A stretch of DNA of 64,000 nt from Aricia agestis (GCF_905147365.1 NC_056408.1:12896001-12960000), one strand, 5' to 3'. Positions 21,751-32,930 are shown, counted from the stretch's first letter. Notes: generated by a model not told the origin, from the sequence alone. A program made the numbers and translations.

Positions 21751-22741
21751 TACTAGCTGTTGCCCGCGACTACGTCCGCGTGGGCTTTAGTTTATAGCGC
21801 GCGGTGTCAACAAAATTTGTGTCAAATTTAAAAACTTTTTAAAACCCTGGTAAGTGGTACCCCTCTTAGGGCCGCGCTACACCGGAATGGCAGCGCTGAA
21901 AGTGCTCGCCTCGCCGCTGCCATTCCGGTGTAGCGCGGCCCTTAATTAATCAAAATACCCAAAAACAGCTGTGCAGTGTGCACATAATCTATACTAATAT
22001 TATAAATGCGAAAGATCTCTGTCTGTCTGTCAGTCTCGCTTTCACGCCAAACGCCAAAACTACCGAACCGATTGTAATGAAATTTTGTATACAGATAGTC
22101 TGAAGCCTGAGAAAGGATACAGGCTACTTTTTACTGGAAAAAAGGGTTGTAAGGCTCGTAAATTTGTTCAAAAAATTCATAATAGATGGCGCCGTGCGTC
22201 TTCTACATCGCGCTGATGCTTGCTCAAAAGTATTTCTATAAGAGGTGGTATCATCTTACATTTAAGTCTCGATTTTTTTCGATTGTTATATCTATTCTAC
22301 GGTATTAAATAACTCAGTACTTTATCTGTGCAGGCAGTGACGTAACCTTAAGACCAAATTTCACCAACGACTGTTAAACTTGATGCTCGAATTAGTATCA
22401 CGTTAGCTGTTTCGTTTTTCATATGAATGAAAGATAAGACAGGACATTTTAACAAGCTGTTAACACTAACAGACGTTGGTGAAATTGGGGCTAAACCTAT
22501 CAATGATAAATAGTTTATGGGTAAAGTTGTGTAATTGGGGGGGCTAAATAAGCTTTAAAATTTGGCATAAAATATAAAGTTTAATATACAAAAATGAAGT
22601 ACTTATTGTGTGCACACTGCACAGCTGTATTGATTGAAGGGGTACCAGGGTTTTTTATAAAAGCTTTTGACACCAATTTTGTTGACATCGCGCGCTATAA
22701 ACTGAAGTCCACGCGGACGAAGTCGCGGGCAACAGCTAGTA
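21751..22741. mobile_element. Helitron-like ends in inverted arrangement
   Basis: Both ends carry tactagctgttgcccgcgac, in opposite orientation. The inner arms pair through gcgcgcggtgtcaacaaaat and its complement, so 990 bases form a large inverted repeat. A nested GC-rich hairpin sits at 21866-21944 (ttagggccgcgctacaccgg). The end sequence is a well-known abundant lepidopteran repeat; calling it Helitron-like is an inference. Confidence 0.6.
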
Positions 22742-22769
22742 ATTAATAATACAATAAGAATATAATTAA

Positions 22770-23215
22770 AATTTATTTCCCATACAAAAACACAATTTTT
22801 GGCCTATTTTTTCTCTATAACGGTACGGAACCCTTCGTGCGCGAGTCCGACTCGTACTTGGCCGATTTTATTGTAAACATGGTATCAAATTCGGTCAATC
22901 TATACAACAAAAAATAATTTTGAAAATCTGACCACAAACAGCAAAGTAAACATTAACTCCTCCTTTTTTGAAAGTCGGTTAAATAAGTATCTAAGATGTT
23001 GACCAGGGATGTAAGGTATCATCATGCCAAATTTCATTGATATCGGTCCAGCGGATTCAAAGATTAGCCTGTACAAACAGACAAACAGACAGAGAAACAA
23101 AAATTTCAAAAACAGTTAAAATGTGTTCTATTACTCTTCTAACATGCCCCTGACTCGTTTTTTCAAGTTTATTTTCAACGTACAAAAATTTTACCTCAAC
23201 GATTTTATTATTTAT
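22770..23215. repeat. GGTTCCGTA-family right end and flank
   Basis: ctataacggtacggaaccct and gcgcgagtccgactcgtact match the right end of the 16.17 kb element. The following 300 bases (attttgaaaatctgaccaca) recur at 25.02-25.28 kb. Confidence 0.6.
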
Positions 23216-23408
23216 TTATATTTAATTCTACGATTTTATTATTGATTAACTTTGTGTTAATCTATATATAGATAGATAGATAGATTAACACAAAGTTTTT
23301 TATGGTTATGGTTATTATTTTAGAAAACTTAATTATGGTGACATAATAAAAAATAAAAAAAATGCTCAATATTAATTTCATAATGCGACAAAGTTTGTGG
23401 TTTTTCAG

Positions 23409-23644
23409 TCAGGTGGTTGAAGAATTCTAACGGTAGGCTGATAGCGATAATAGATGGGTTCACGTATTGCGTGTGCATGGAATGGAAGTCCACGATAAAC
23501 TGGCGTTGTACTTCCGGATATAAGAAGTGTAATCGTCGCTTTACTACGGACAAAGAGCTGAATATAAAGACAGCTTTGACTTCCCCTCACCGTCACCGGC
23601 CCCCGAGGTTCGTCATCCACAACGGAATATACAAGAAGATCTGA
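23409..23644 (+). CDS. mod(mdg4): E15: FLYWCH alternative last exon (copy of E13)
   Basis: Same acceptor and about 50 matching bases of upstream flank as E13. It encodes 77 residues, differing from E13 mostly in the loop before the zinc (TYCVCMEWKS) and in CTSGYKKCNRRF. The cysteines are again seven apart, so the unusual spacing predates the duplication. The tail is VIHNGIYKKI. AATAAA lies near 23719. Confidence 0.85.
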
Positions 23645-24204
23645 ATCATATTGTGTGTTGTAATAAAATATATTATAATATGCAATGTCTTTTTTATAAT
23701 AACTATGTACTCAAATACAATAAAAATAATTCTATTACTTATAATTTATTACGTCATATTTGGCAACGCACACTTAGTCATATTTTAACGAACTTGAAAG
23801 AGCTAAAATTATTATTTGACTAGCTGCTGCGCGCAACTTCGTCCGCGTGAATGTATGTTATTAAAATCGATATTTAGAAAATTGAACACCCATCTACGAC
23901 TATTTTATTTGGATCTAATATTACACACGAAATTTTTAATTTACATCAAAGACCCAGGAAACTTGAACCTCAAATACTTATCGTTTTGAAAAATCCTTTC
24001 TTCGAAGACCGCTTGGCGTGGACAGGGAATGGGGGCCACAGGACAGGGGAAAGGAACATGTGACGGAGATAGAGGATAGACTACAGAAAACGGGATTCAA
24101 TGTAGGCATCTATCCCTCTTTAACCTACCTCTTATTCTCAGATTCATAACCTACAATTAAACCAGAACAAAATAACGCTTGAAGTTGTTTACTTACTTAC
24201 CCAC

Positions 24205-24530
24205 AATGTCATTTCTTTATGGGCGTTGGCCCACTGGCCACCACACATTCCCACCACTGTATCTACTGTGTCACCAGGATCGATAGCGGTATCAACTACG
24301 AAAGCCCTTCGATTTGATCTCAGGGCGCCCGAGGGACAGGCAAGAATAAACACGCCGAACAGCGGCGGCAGTGGCGGCGGCGCCTTATTTACCCAAAGGA
24401 TAATTTCTTTATGGGCGTTGACCCACCGGCCACAACACATTCCCACCACTGTATCTCCTGTGTCACTGGGATCGACAGCGGTATCCAACCACGAAAACCC
24501 TTTGATATGATCTCAGGGAGCCCGGGGGAC
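24205..24530. repeat. Two-unit direct repeat
   Basis: tttctttatgggcgttggcc...ccaccactgtatc begins at 24211 and recurs as tttctttatgggcgttgacc at 24408. The two units are about 197 bases apart and separated by a gcggcggcag stretch. Their open frames on both strands look accidental. Confidence 0.7.
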
Positions 24531-24566
24531 ATGCTCAAACTGGCTGCTGCTGCCTCAAGTCACCGT

Positions 24567-24990
24567 TTTTAGGGTTCCGTACCCAAAGGGTAAAAACGGG
24601 ACCCTATTACTAAGACTTCGTTGTCTGTTCGTCTGTCTGTTTCCAGGCTGTATCTCAAGAACCGTTATAGCTAGAGTTCTGAATTTTTTACATATTGTGT
24701 AAAAAATTCAGAACTCTAGCTGTTGCCGCTATAACAACAAATACTGAAAACAAAATAAAATTAATATTTAAGGGGGGCTCCCATACAACAAACATAATGT
24801 TTTTGCCCGTTGTTGAAATTTTCACAGAATCCTTAATTATATGTATACTTTAGTAATTAATAATACAATTAGAATACAATAAAAATGTAAGGGGGGCTCC
24901 CATAAAAAAACACAACTTTTGGCCTATTTTTTTCTCTATAACGGAACGGAACCCTTCGTGCGCGAGTCCGACTCGCACTTGACCGATTTT
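24567..24990. mobile_element. GGTTCCGTACCC / GTCT-tagged element
   Basis: It runs from tagggttccgtacccaaagg to cgcgagtccgactcgcactt with the (gtct)n run and a short inner inverted repeat (attcagaactctagc). It is the most complete uninterrupted copy here, useful as the reference for 16.17 and 52.10 kb. Confidence 0.7.
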
Positions 24991-25438
24991 ATTGTAAAAA
25001 TGGTATCGGATTCGGGCAATCTATACAACAAAAAAATAATTTTGAAAATCTGACCACAAACAGCAAAGTAAACATTAATTCCTCCTTTTTTGAAAGTCGG
25101 TTAAAAAAGTATCTAAGATGTTGACCAGCGATGTAAGGTATCATCCAGGTCCAGCGGATTCAGAGATTAGCCTGTACAAATAGACAAACAGACAGAGAAA
25201 CAAAACTCTATTACTCTTCCGAAATCCCCCTGACTCGTTTTTTCAAGTTTATTTTCAATGTACAAATATTTTACCTCTACGATTTTATAATAAGTATAGA
25301 TGACGTATAGATGAGTCTAATTCTTTCGTATTCAATTGAATACGAAAGAATACAATAATTGAAATAATAGATTTTAAAATCAAATTAAATTCAAAATATG
25401 TTATAATATACATACAATAATGATAATTGTGGTTTTAG

Positions 25439-25671
25439 TGCGGTATACAAAAAAAGCTTGCGGAAAGACGATCGCAATAGTAAATGGATTTACTTACTCT
25501 GTGTCAATGGTGCGCAAGACAACGATGAATTGGCGTTGTACGATCAGGGCCAAATGTAAATGTCATTTCATAACGGACAAGGAGCTGAATTTAAGGTCCG
25601 CACAGATTCACCCCCATAATCACCCGCCCCCGAGATTTATCATCCACAACGGAATATACATGAAGATCTAG
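25439..25671 (+). CDS. mod(mdg4): E16: FLYWCH alternative last exon (copy of E14)
   Basis: The acceptor is attgtggttttag; E14 has ...gttttcag, so the base before AG changed from C to T while keeping a usable site. It encodes 76 residues and differs from E14 by only a few residues (SMVRKT for SRVWKT, ELNLRS for ELNIRS). AATAAA is at 25900-25905. Flank similarity to E14 continues over 200 bases downstream. Confidence 0.86.
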
Positions 25672-26386
25672 AATATAAGCATATAAATACCTAATATGCA
25701 ATATCTATGTTGCAGTCATATGGTAGAATCTGCTATTTTATTGCGATAACTATAGCGCGTTCAATATGTCGACATTTAATTGAAGGACTGAAGGACAACT
25801 CGTGAAGTCGTTGAATATAACGTTCAACGTATTAACTGATCGTCATTTAGTGAAGTCGTTCAATGGGATATAGCAGGGATTATAGAACAGTTACAACAGA
25901 ATAAATTGTTATTGTGTCCACAATACTATTAATAATTGTGTCAATATGAATACTATTAGGTTACCAAACCCTTATTCTTGCAAGCAAACTTAATTAAAAT
26001 AATAAACTTGCCATGATTTTGTTTATTTTTTTATTATTTTTTAATTTTTTCCTTTAAATATGTGGCCGACAGTTAATTAAATGCCGTCATTCAAAAACGG
26101 GCTAGTAATTCAATCAAACAGCAGGCTCAACCAGATGACTGCGACATCTATACATTTTTGCATTAAGTATGTTAGAAAATATGACATGAACAGAATATAT
26201 AATAATATTATGTAACCACATTTAAAACCGTAAAATATAATTTCGATATAATAGTTTATTTTATTTTTACAATATATTATATGAAAATACATACTCTTCG
26301 GGTACGACTCCGAAACTATGCGATTACAAGCTACTGAATGTTCGTAAACGTAATATTTTTTACTTTTTTCATATTATAATTTGCAG

Positions 26387-26628
26387 TTCAATTTGTCAGA
26401 AACGTTGGCGGAAAGCCGATTGCTATAATTGACGGATTTTCATACTACGTCTCCAGGGAATGGAAGACAACGACGAACTGGCGTTGTACGTTTCGTCCGT
26501 ACGGCAACAACTGTCATTGTCGTTTCGTCACAGACAAAGACATGAATGTGAAGTCCGCACTGATCTCCCCACACAATCATCCGCCCCCGAAGTTTATCAT
26601 CCACAACGGAAAATACATGAAGGTTTAA
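26387..26628 (+). CDS. mod(mdg4): E17: FLYWCH alternative last exon with a longer knuckle
   Basis: The acceptor is tattataatttgcag. It encodes 79 residues: QFVRNVGGKPIAIIDGFSYY, NWRCTFRPYGNNCHCRF, SPHNHPPPKF, IIHNGKYMKV, stop. The first two zinc cysteines are nine residues apart instead of six, an insertion of three residues in the knuckle. The exon has no upstream start codon in frame, but acceptor, phase and both motif halves are sound. Confidence 0.83.
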
Positions 26629-26642
26629 ACATGAAGGCTTAT

Positions 26643-26786
26643 GCGGGGAATTGACTATCGGGCCGCCCGCTACGGCCCGTCACGGGCAGGTCTGTCGCAT
26701 GTCTGCTCGTCAATTCCTAGGTACGGGCACAGACTCTGTCCGTGACGGGCGGCCCGTAGCGGGCGGCCCGATAGTCAATTACCCGC
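26643..26786. mobile_element. GC-rich hairpin MITE
   Basis: gcggggaattgactatcggg pairs with cccgatagtcaattacccgc, and the inner gggccgcccgctac pairs with its complement. It lies 15 bases past the E17 stop, so it may fall within that isoform's 3' untranslated region. Confidence 0.75.
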
Positions 26787-26819
26787 TTTAGACAGTAAGG
26801 CTTAAGCCTGAAGATGTTT

Positions 26820-27010
26820 TAAAATTATAAGAAGAGATTGTTAGGAATAATTGACGATTTTTATAATACGTGTCCATGCAGTGGAAGACCAGAACGAATT
26901 GTCGTTGAGCGTAAAAGAGAATTGTAGATTTTGTTCTGTTACGGACAAAAAACTGAAAGTGATGTCCACACATACCTACCACCAAGTAGTTTCAAGATTT
27001 AAGTTTTGTT
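26820..27010 (+). pseudogene. Decayed FLYWCH exon
   Basis: Traces only: GIIDDFYNTCPC, then an aacgaattgtcgttg stretch matching NWRC, then gttacggacaaaaaactgaa matching the TDKxL strand. Several stops and frame breaks occur, there is no acceptor, and the histidine region is scrambled. Confidence 0.6.
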
Positions 27011-27086
27011 TTATAATATTGTTATTGACTTTTGATGTAGAGGAGAAAATCGTTCTCTGTATTTAGAGTAATTAAATTATGAAAAA

Positions 27087-27610
27087 CTAGCGTCCCGCCC
27101 CGGCGTCGCACGGGTATAAAATATACGGCCACTGGAAAATGATTAGATAAAATCAATAGCCTATGATCCTTCACGTGGTCTACTTCTTATCTGTGCCAAA
27201 TAACATAAAAATTGCTCCAGTAGTTCGCGAGATAAGCCCTTTCAAATTATTTCCCCCGTTTTTTCCACATTCTCCTATTAGTCTTAGCGTGATAAAATAT
27301 AGCCTATAGCCTTCCTCAATAAATGGGCTATCTAACACTGAAAGATTTTTTTAAATCGGACCAGCAGTTCCTGAGATTAGCGCGGTCAAGTTAGCCCTTT
27401 CAAATAATTTTCCCGTTTTTTCCAATTTTCCTCTATTTCTTCGCTCTTATTTTATGACGCTAAGATTATAGCGTGATAAAATATAGCCTATAGCCTTCCT
27501 CGATAAATGGGCTATCTAACACTGAATCAACAAAATCCGTTGCGTAGTTTTAAAGATTAAGAACAAAAAGACATGAGGGAAAAAAGCGACTTTGTTTTAT
27601 AATATGTATA
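27087..27610. repeat. Interspersed repeat related to 43.68-44.21 kb
   Basis: It contains cttatctgtgccaaataaca, aattgctccagtagttcgcg and two tandem versions of gcgtgataaaatatagccta. The same text in the same orientation occurs near 43.78-44.18 kb. It is non-coding, and typical of short Helitron-like lepidopteran repeats. Confidence 0.65.
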
Positions 27611-27629
27611 GATATAAATATGCATTTAA

Positions 27630-27840
27630 TACAGGCTTTCCTAAAGTGGGTAATAACACCTCCTTGTGGGCGCTGAAGGTCTGGTGTGGGACCCAGAAAA
27701 AAATGGGGGCGTTGTGTAGAGGCTTGGGGGTGATTTATTTCATCTAGAAATGGCTTTAAATTGAAACAATGGGGGCGCTAAAATATAATATTTTGTTCTC
27801 GAAGTGGGCAGTAGACAAAATAAGTTTGGGAACCATAAAG
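27630..27840. repeat. Interspersed repeat fragment
   Basis: Positions read ctttcctaaagtgggtaata, ctccttgtgggcgctgaagg and tttgggaaccataaagtatt, which look like a dispersed repeat; no second copy is in the window. Confidence 0.35.
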
Positions 27841-28058
27841 TATTGTTATAGATATTATAAAGTATTGTTAACTGTATTTTGTATAGTTTAACTTACCTTA
27901 TTTCTACCTTATATTACAATATTTTGTAGAAACTGCTTTTGACGTTATCGGTCATGTTAGGTCAGCAATAGTTTGATGAGTACAAAAAGTGCTTGCTATC
28001 CCAAAAAACGATCGAATAATATTGTATCCTAATAATCAATTTTATTGTGCACTTTCAG

Positions 28059-28291
28059 TACAGTTGACCAAAAATGCTAATGGAAAACAGATAGCCATAT
28101 TAGATGGATTTACATATTATGCGTCTATGCAATGGAAATATACGACAAACTGGAGATGTACAACTGGGAACTCGTGTAAATGTCGTTTCACCACCGACAA
28201 AAATTTGAATGTGAAGTCTGCAAATGTTGCTTCACACACCCATCCGGCCCCGAAATTTATCATCTACAAAGGAACGTTAATGAAGATCTGA
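28059..28291 (+). CDS. mod(mdg4): E18: FLYWCH alternative last exon
   Basis: The acceptor is tattgtgcactttcag. It encodes 76 residues: QLTKNANGKQIAILDGFTYY, NWRCTTGNSCKCRF, SHTHPAPKF, IIYKGTLMKI. Leu replaces the opening Trp, and the tail has YKG where HNG is usual, a feature shared with E21. It heads the E18-E21 duplication group. Confidence 0.85.
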
Positions 28292-28479
28292 ACCAACGAA
28301 CAAAATATATTACTTAAATATCTAATAGGATATAAATGTCACTACAACGTGTTTCACACTAGAGGCACCACCTGCATAGATAGTAAATAAAACTAGTAAA
28401 TAGTAAACAAAAAAGGTTTTGATCGATTTGATCGTAACATATTTGGATTTTGGTCGGATTATTACTTAAAAAAATACGC

Positions 28480-28662
28480 TACTAGCACATACATTAACAA
28501 CGCGTTCAGGGTGTTGTTGGGTCTGCCTTGGCGCTGCAGCGCGTCAGGGATGTTCGCTGAGGCACGTGTAGACTGCTTTTATGCAATCATGCGAAAAAGA
28601 TGCGCGTCCTTGGTGCGACGGGTGAGGGGCAGTACCAACAGCATACTTTTATACGTGGGAGA
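28480..28662 (+). mobile_element. LINE reverse-transcriptase C-terminal fragment
   Basis: ATSTYINNAFRVLLGLPWRC, SASGMFAEARVDCFYAIMRK and VRRVRGSTNSIL are the last part of a LINE ORF2. The WRC here is coincidental to FLYWCH. It is immediately followed by a SINE, suggesting chimeric retroposition or adjacent insertions. Confidence 0.7.
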
Positions 28663-28978
28663 GCCATGCTTCGGCACGAATGGGCCGGCTCGACCGGATA
28701 AATACCACGTTCTCACAGAACACCGGCGTGAAACAGCGTTTGCGCTGTGTTTCGCCGAGTGAGTGAGTTTACCGGAGGCCCAATCCCCTACCCTATTCCC
28801 TTTCCTACCCTCCCTATTCCCTTCCCTTCCCTACCCTCCCCTATTACCCTATTCCCTCTTAAAAGGCCGGCAACGCACATGCAGCTCTTCTGATGCTGCG
28901 AGTGTCCATGGGCGACGGAAGTTGCTTTCCATCAGGTGACCCGTTTGCTCGTTTGCCCCCTTATTTCATAAAAAAAAT
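28663..28978 (+). mobile_element. SINE (family S1)
   Basis: The body is gccatgcttcggcacgaatg and ggaggcccaatcccctaccc with a (ccctacc)n run, then catgggcgacggaagttgct and an A-rich end. It is the same as 35.89-36.22 kb; the 12.77 kb copy is the 3' half only. Confidence 0.75.
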
Positions 28979-29628
28979 AAATACTGAAGATGTTTTTGCA
29001 GAACGGTTGGACTGTCCTTATGTTAATCGATGTGGAGCTGTGTGACATGGATTAGCAAAATAGTTGACAAATTCTTAATATTATACTAGGTTAGCGACTA
29101 TTTTGTTAAATTACTTAAATTAAATCTTTATTTATGTTTTTTTTAAATACTAACATTAGCTTTTAAGAATAAAGTGTTACTAAAAATTTGGCCAAATGCA
29201 TCTGAAAAAAAAATTTCATGAAATTTAGTATATAGGGGGTTTCGGGGGCGATAAATCGAACTAGTTAGGAATCATTTTTAGAAAATGTCATTTTATTCGT
29301 GTTTTATCCAATACCGAACAAAGCTCGGTGAAATAGTTAGTTATTATTAAAATGTGCTAGAAGCGTATAGTTTCCTATTTCATCATCAAGTTTTGTTCAC
29401 GATTATGCTCGTAAGATTTAAATGGAATCCCATACGAGATACGACTTTTTAACTGTCAAATAATAAAATTATCAAAATATACATAACATCTTTTAAAATC
29501 TACATATTTATAACGCATTATAATTTGCACAAAATACTTTGATATGATGGGTCATGTGATGTTAGCAATACTACAAAATACTGTGTTATAAAATTGTGTC
29601 ATAATTAATTATTAATCTGCAATTTCAG
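28979..29628. other. Spacer before E19
   Basis: AT-rich intron with no recognised exon. Its last 45 bases (attgtgtcataattaatta...ctgcaatttcag) match the flank upstream of E20. Confidence 0.5.
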
Positions 29629-29861
29629 TACAGTGGGTTAAAAATGTTGGTGGAAAACTGGTAGCCATAGTAAATGGATTTACATACTACATGTCCAAGC
29701 GAAGTAACAGTACAAGGAATTGGCGATGTACAATTAGAAGCAAGTGCAAATGTCGTTTCACAACGGATAAAAATATGAAGATGAAGTTGGCGCATATTGC
29801 CCCGCACCACCACCCGCCACCGAAGTTTGTCATCCACAATGGGATATACATGAAGGTTTAA
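29629..29861 (+). CDS. mod(mdg4): E19: FLYWCH alternative last exon
   Basis: The acceptor is taatctgcaatttcag. It encodes 76 residues: QWVKNVGGKLVAIVNGFTYY, NWRCTIRSKCKCRF, APHHHPPPKF, VIHNGIYMKV. The open frame continues from Gln to the TAA at 29859-29861 without break. It is closely related to E20 in both sequence and upstream flank. Confidence 0.85.
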
Positions 29862-29949
29862 ATAGAATAAGCTGGATGGTGCTAAGTTTGCAAAATTGTG
29901 CATTACAAAAGAAATATGCGATAAATGGACCAATAAGACTCCTGCCCTA

Positions 29950-30095
29950 TTAGACAAGTGGTAAGCGATTATCGTAAACGCTAATAAAATGTATGCGATT
30001 TGACATAAGTCATCGCTTCGCTAGCGAATACTAATGTCAAATCCCGTACATTTTGTGGCGTTGGCGTTTACGATAATCGCTTGCCGCTTGTCTAG
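29950..30095. mobile_element. Palindromic MITE, family P1 copy 2
   Basis: The arm ttagacaagtggtaagcgat at the left pairs with atcgcttgccgcttgtctag at the right. The inner palindrome tttgacataagtcatcgc... gcgaatactaatgtcaaat is shared with the 386-550 and 45.51 kb copies. Confidence 0.75.
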
Positions 30096-30863
30096 GCCCT
30101 CTGGCAATATTCAGAATCATAATGTAGATACATGCTTTTCTGAGTTCAATCTCATACACAGAAGAAGTCCTCATATTTTGATGATGATCAGAATGCGGTC
30201 TTCATTTTTGCATACTTAACCCTACCCCGCTCTAAACTGAAGTATACTTTTTTAGATCTTCAGTCTTGCAACGTATCATCATAGGATGGTAAAATATCTA
30301 AATCTTTTTTATGGTAAATTACAAACCTAAATGATGTATATTAGAAAATAGTTTTTAACAAGCTTCTGTTATGCTTGGGTTTGGGCAGTATGTATGTGAC
30401 GGAATCTTTTGAGTACGATTTTTATCCGTCTCAAGTAAATAGTCTAATTAATTCGAAACTTTGCATGTATGTATTAAGAGCCAATGATAATGCAACAATT
30501 TGTTAAAATAAAAAAAAGAATAGAAAAGTAATAAAAAATGTGGTTTCTTAATAATTTCTTTAACTAATATTTATTTACCTAATATACCTATTGTATGTTG
30601 TAATAAGTATTTAAAAAAATAAATCACTCAATATCTAACATACATATATTTTGTAACATTCATATCTAATTATCATAAAATTATTTACATAATAAATACT
30701 TGACTTGAGTTCAATAAGTTGCTTAACGGACAAAAAATATTATAGTAAAAATCTATGCCACTTTTCGTTGTAATTTTGCTCAAGAACGGGCTCACCCATC
30801 CAAACCAAAATATGTTTAGGCTTAGGTCGTACTATAAATTAGTATATTTATTATAGTATATAA
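30096..30863. other. Non-coding spacer
   Basis: No exon was seen. The stretch 30600-30720 (ttgtaacattcatatctaat... acataataaatacttgac) resembles the 3' flank of E20 at 32.2 kb, another trace of the E18-E21 duplications. Confidence 0.45.
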
Positions 30864-31426
30864 TATGTCGCAGGCGAATTGTATAATTCGCCGTATTACA
30901 TTACGGCTAGCTGTTTTAAAAAACAGGGCCGTTTTGTATGCGGCGTTTTAACGATTAGCCAGATTGTCATTGCGATACGTTCTTCAATAAGGCGGCCCAC
31001 GTTTAGCCGCATTGTACTTTCCTCGTACCAGTACTTTCTTTACTGTTTACATCGAAAATAATATTTTTTTTTTAATTGCACCTGGAAATTGTTTTATTTT
31101 CTTTGTTTAATTCACTCAAATCTTCGCAATTTAGCAACACACTTTCGGTATCCAACGCAATTGTTGGTGTTATGTCACAGGCAGCGCCAAGAGTATTAAG
31201 AATCGGAACTAAAAACTGTCAAAGAGGCGACATATCTTTCGCTTTATTACATTATGGCTAGCCGTTTTGAATAACGTATGACGCCGAATACATTCCGGCG
31301 ATTTTTTATTCAGCCGCATTCAATCCGACTAATCGATAAATCGCCGCTTTACACAACGGCCCTGGTTTTTAAAACAGCTAGCCGTAATGTAAAACGGCGG
31401 ATTATACAATTCGCCTGCGACATATA
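30864..31426. mobile_element. Long-TIR non-autonomous element
   Basis: tatgtcgcaggcgaattgta pairs with the right end tacaattcgcctgcgacata, and gctagctgttttaaaaaaca pairs further in. About 560 bases in total; the interior open frames have no recognisable motif. Confidence 0.75.
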
Positions 31427-31615
31427 ATTATATTTAGTAGATGGTTTAAGGTAATCGCACATTAATTATTACGTACGTACCGCATTTTGTAATCCGTTGT
31501 ATTGAAATGATGTGAAACCTCGCACATTCGTTCGCATCGTACTATGACAACTATGCGGTGCATTTGACGTAGATATACATAATGGTATAAGGCAATCGAA
31601 GTGTTTTCTCTCTCT

Positions 31616-31760
31616 ACTCGGCGAAACATGGCGGTAGCGGTCATTGAAACCGCTATTGTCAGTGAAGTGTCAGAATATGTTGTCAATCGTGGCTTTGTAT
31701 AGAAAATGACAAGTTTTTAACAGGGAGTAAATGACCGCTACCGCCATGTTTCGCCGAGTA
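31616..31760. mobile_element. Inverted-repeat MITE (CGGTCATT family)
   Basis: actcggcgaaacatggcggt pairs with accgccatgtttcgccgagt. The interior (gtcaatcgtggctttgtata) is related to the element around 39.56-40.17 kb. It lies 54 bases upstream of the E20 exon, probably overlapping the branch-point region's upstream edge. Confidence 0.7.
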
Positions 31761-31813
31761 CAATATATAAAATAAAATTGTGTCATAATTAATTAATTTA
31801 TCTGCAATTTCAG

Positions 31814-32046
31814 TGCAGTGGGTTCAAAATTCTAGTGGGAAACTAATAGGCATATTAGATGGATTCACATACTACGCGTCCAAGCAAAGGAAAAGTACAA
31901 CGAATTGGCGATGTACAGTTGGAAACTCGTGCAAATGTCGTTTCACAACATACAAAAGCTTGAAGGTGAAGTTCGCACATATTGTCCCGCACCACCACCC
32001 CCCACCGAAGTTTGTCATCCACAACGGAATATTCATGAAGGTTTAA
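31814..32046 (+). CDS. mod(mdg4): E20: FLYWCH alternative last exon
   Basis: The acceptor is tatctgcaatttcag. It encodes 76 residues: QWVQNSSGKLIGILDGFTYY, NWRCTVGNSCKCRF, VPHHHPPPKF, VIHNGIFMKV. It lies very near the consensus of the whole first block; zinc ligands are C34, C40, H60 and H62 counted from Gln. Confidence 0.87.
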
Positions 32047-32480
32047 TTCTATGACTGTATGAAGGACTGTATTCAGCTTTGAAAGTTGAAATGTCAAGCT
32101 TTTGTAAAATATCAGACCTAAATGATGTAATGACAAAAAAGTTTTTTTTTACTTCTATTTTGTATAGATAAAATTAAAATATAACAATTAATGTCTTAAA
32201 ATCTACATCTTTGTAATATTTATACCGTTTATCATAAAAATATGTACACAATGAATACGCTATAATATAATGTTATGTATTTGTCTGATAATTTAAATAA
32301 GTTACTTGACAGACAAAAACAAAACATAATTTATAATGCTGATGTCAATGCATGCGCGCTGACGATTAAGCTTATTAATTATAGACGTCAGAAATTCTAA
32401 GGGCAAAAGGTTCTCCTTATAGCTCAAGAAAGTGCTCATCGTCAAGCTGGACAGCCCTCTTCTGGGGCACTGGATCCATA

Positions 32481-32537
32481 CCTTCTGGCGCTCCGGGCAC
32501 ATGCATATGTGATGCATGTGCCCGGAGCGCCAGAAGG
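32481..32537. repeat. Perfect GC-rich palindrome
   Basis: ccttctggcgctccgggcac and its exact complement meet around atgcatatgtgatgcat. An extruding hairpin or tiny MITE is likely. Confidence 0.75.
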
Positions 32538-32620
32538 TGGCAAATACTTAAACTAAATTATTTTTGTAACTATTAAAAACATAGTTTTTAGATTTATTGT
32601 TTACTAACAAAATATGGGTT

Positions 32621-32930
32621 AGGGAGATCGCAGACGGCACACTTTTAATTGTGTGATCGAGTCTGTGGCGCAAATACAGTTTGCATGGCCGCGCCATACC
32701 GACTGTAATAATAATATTATAATATTATATGACACAGGTAAATCAATTTCGCATCCAAAGCACAACAGATTGACTGTTCAGACTTATTTTAACTCGTGTG
32801 ATACGAAAATAGTCCTTATGACGTTGCCATTAATGTTCTTTTAAACGTAAAATATTTCTGAACAAGCAACACACATAATATGTGCGCCGCAAACTCGATC
32901 ACACAAAAAGTGTGCCGTCTGCGATCTCCC
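32621..32930. mobile_element. Hairpin element with internal insertion
   Basis: The left arm agggagatcgcagacggcac and right arm gtgccgtctgcgatctccc are those of the hairpin at 19355-19486, but about 175 bases of unrelated AT-rich DNA (32703-32877) separate the arms. Confidence 0.7.

Larger units (their letters stand above)
18420..23340. other. Repeat island between the two copies of the exon pair
   Basis: About 5 kb without a FLYWCH exon. It holds a P2 fragment (18.50-18.78), a ccggccaagtgcgag...ggaaccct element (18.78-19.75) with nested palindromes, another GGTTCCGTACCC element (20.41), a ttactaa minisatellite (20.88-21.01), a SINE piece (21.2), and an inverted pair of Helitron-like ends (21.75-22.74). 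No gene was seen. Confidence 0.7.
23820..25400. mobile_element. Composite insertion separating E15 and E16
   Basis: Absent between E13 and E14, so inserted after the pair was duplicated. It contains a Helitron-like end (gcgcgcaacttcgtccgcgt, 23.83 kb), a tandem direct repeat (24.20-24.53 kb), a GGTTCCGTACCC element (24.57-24.99 kb) and a copy of the 22.9 kb flank. Confidence 0.7.

Noticed and set aside
24189..24510. Open frames of about 95 residues on both strands
   Set aside because: They are produced by a two-unit non-coding direct repeat and share no similarity with known proteins I can recognise.
28511..28662. LPWRCSASG read as a FLYWCH WRC knuckle
   Set aside because: The surrounding residues (MFAEARVDCFYAIM, RGSTNSIL) are the end of a LINE reverse transcriptase; there is no second zinc half.
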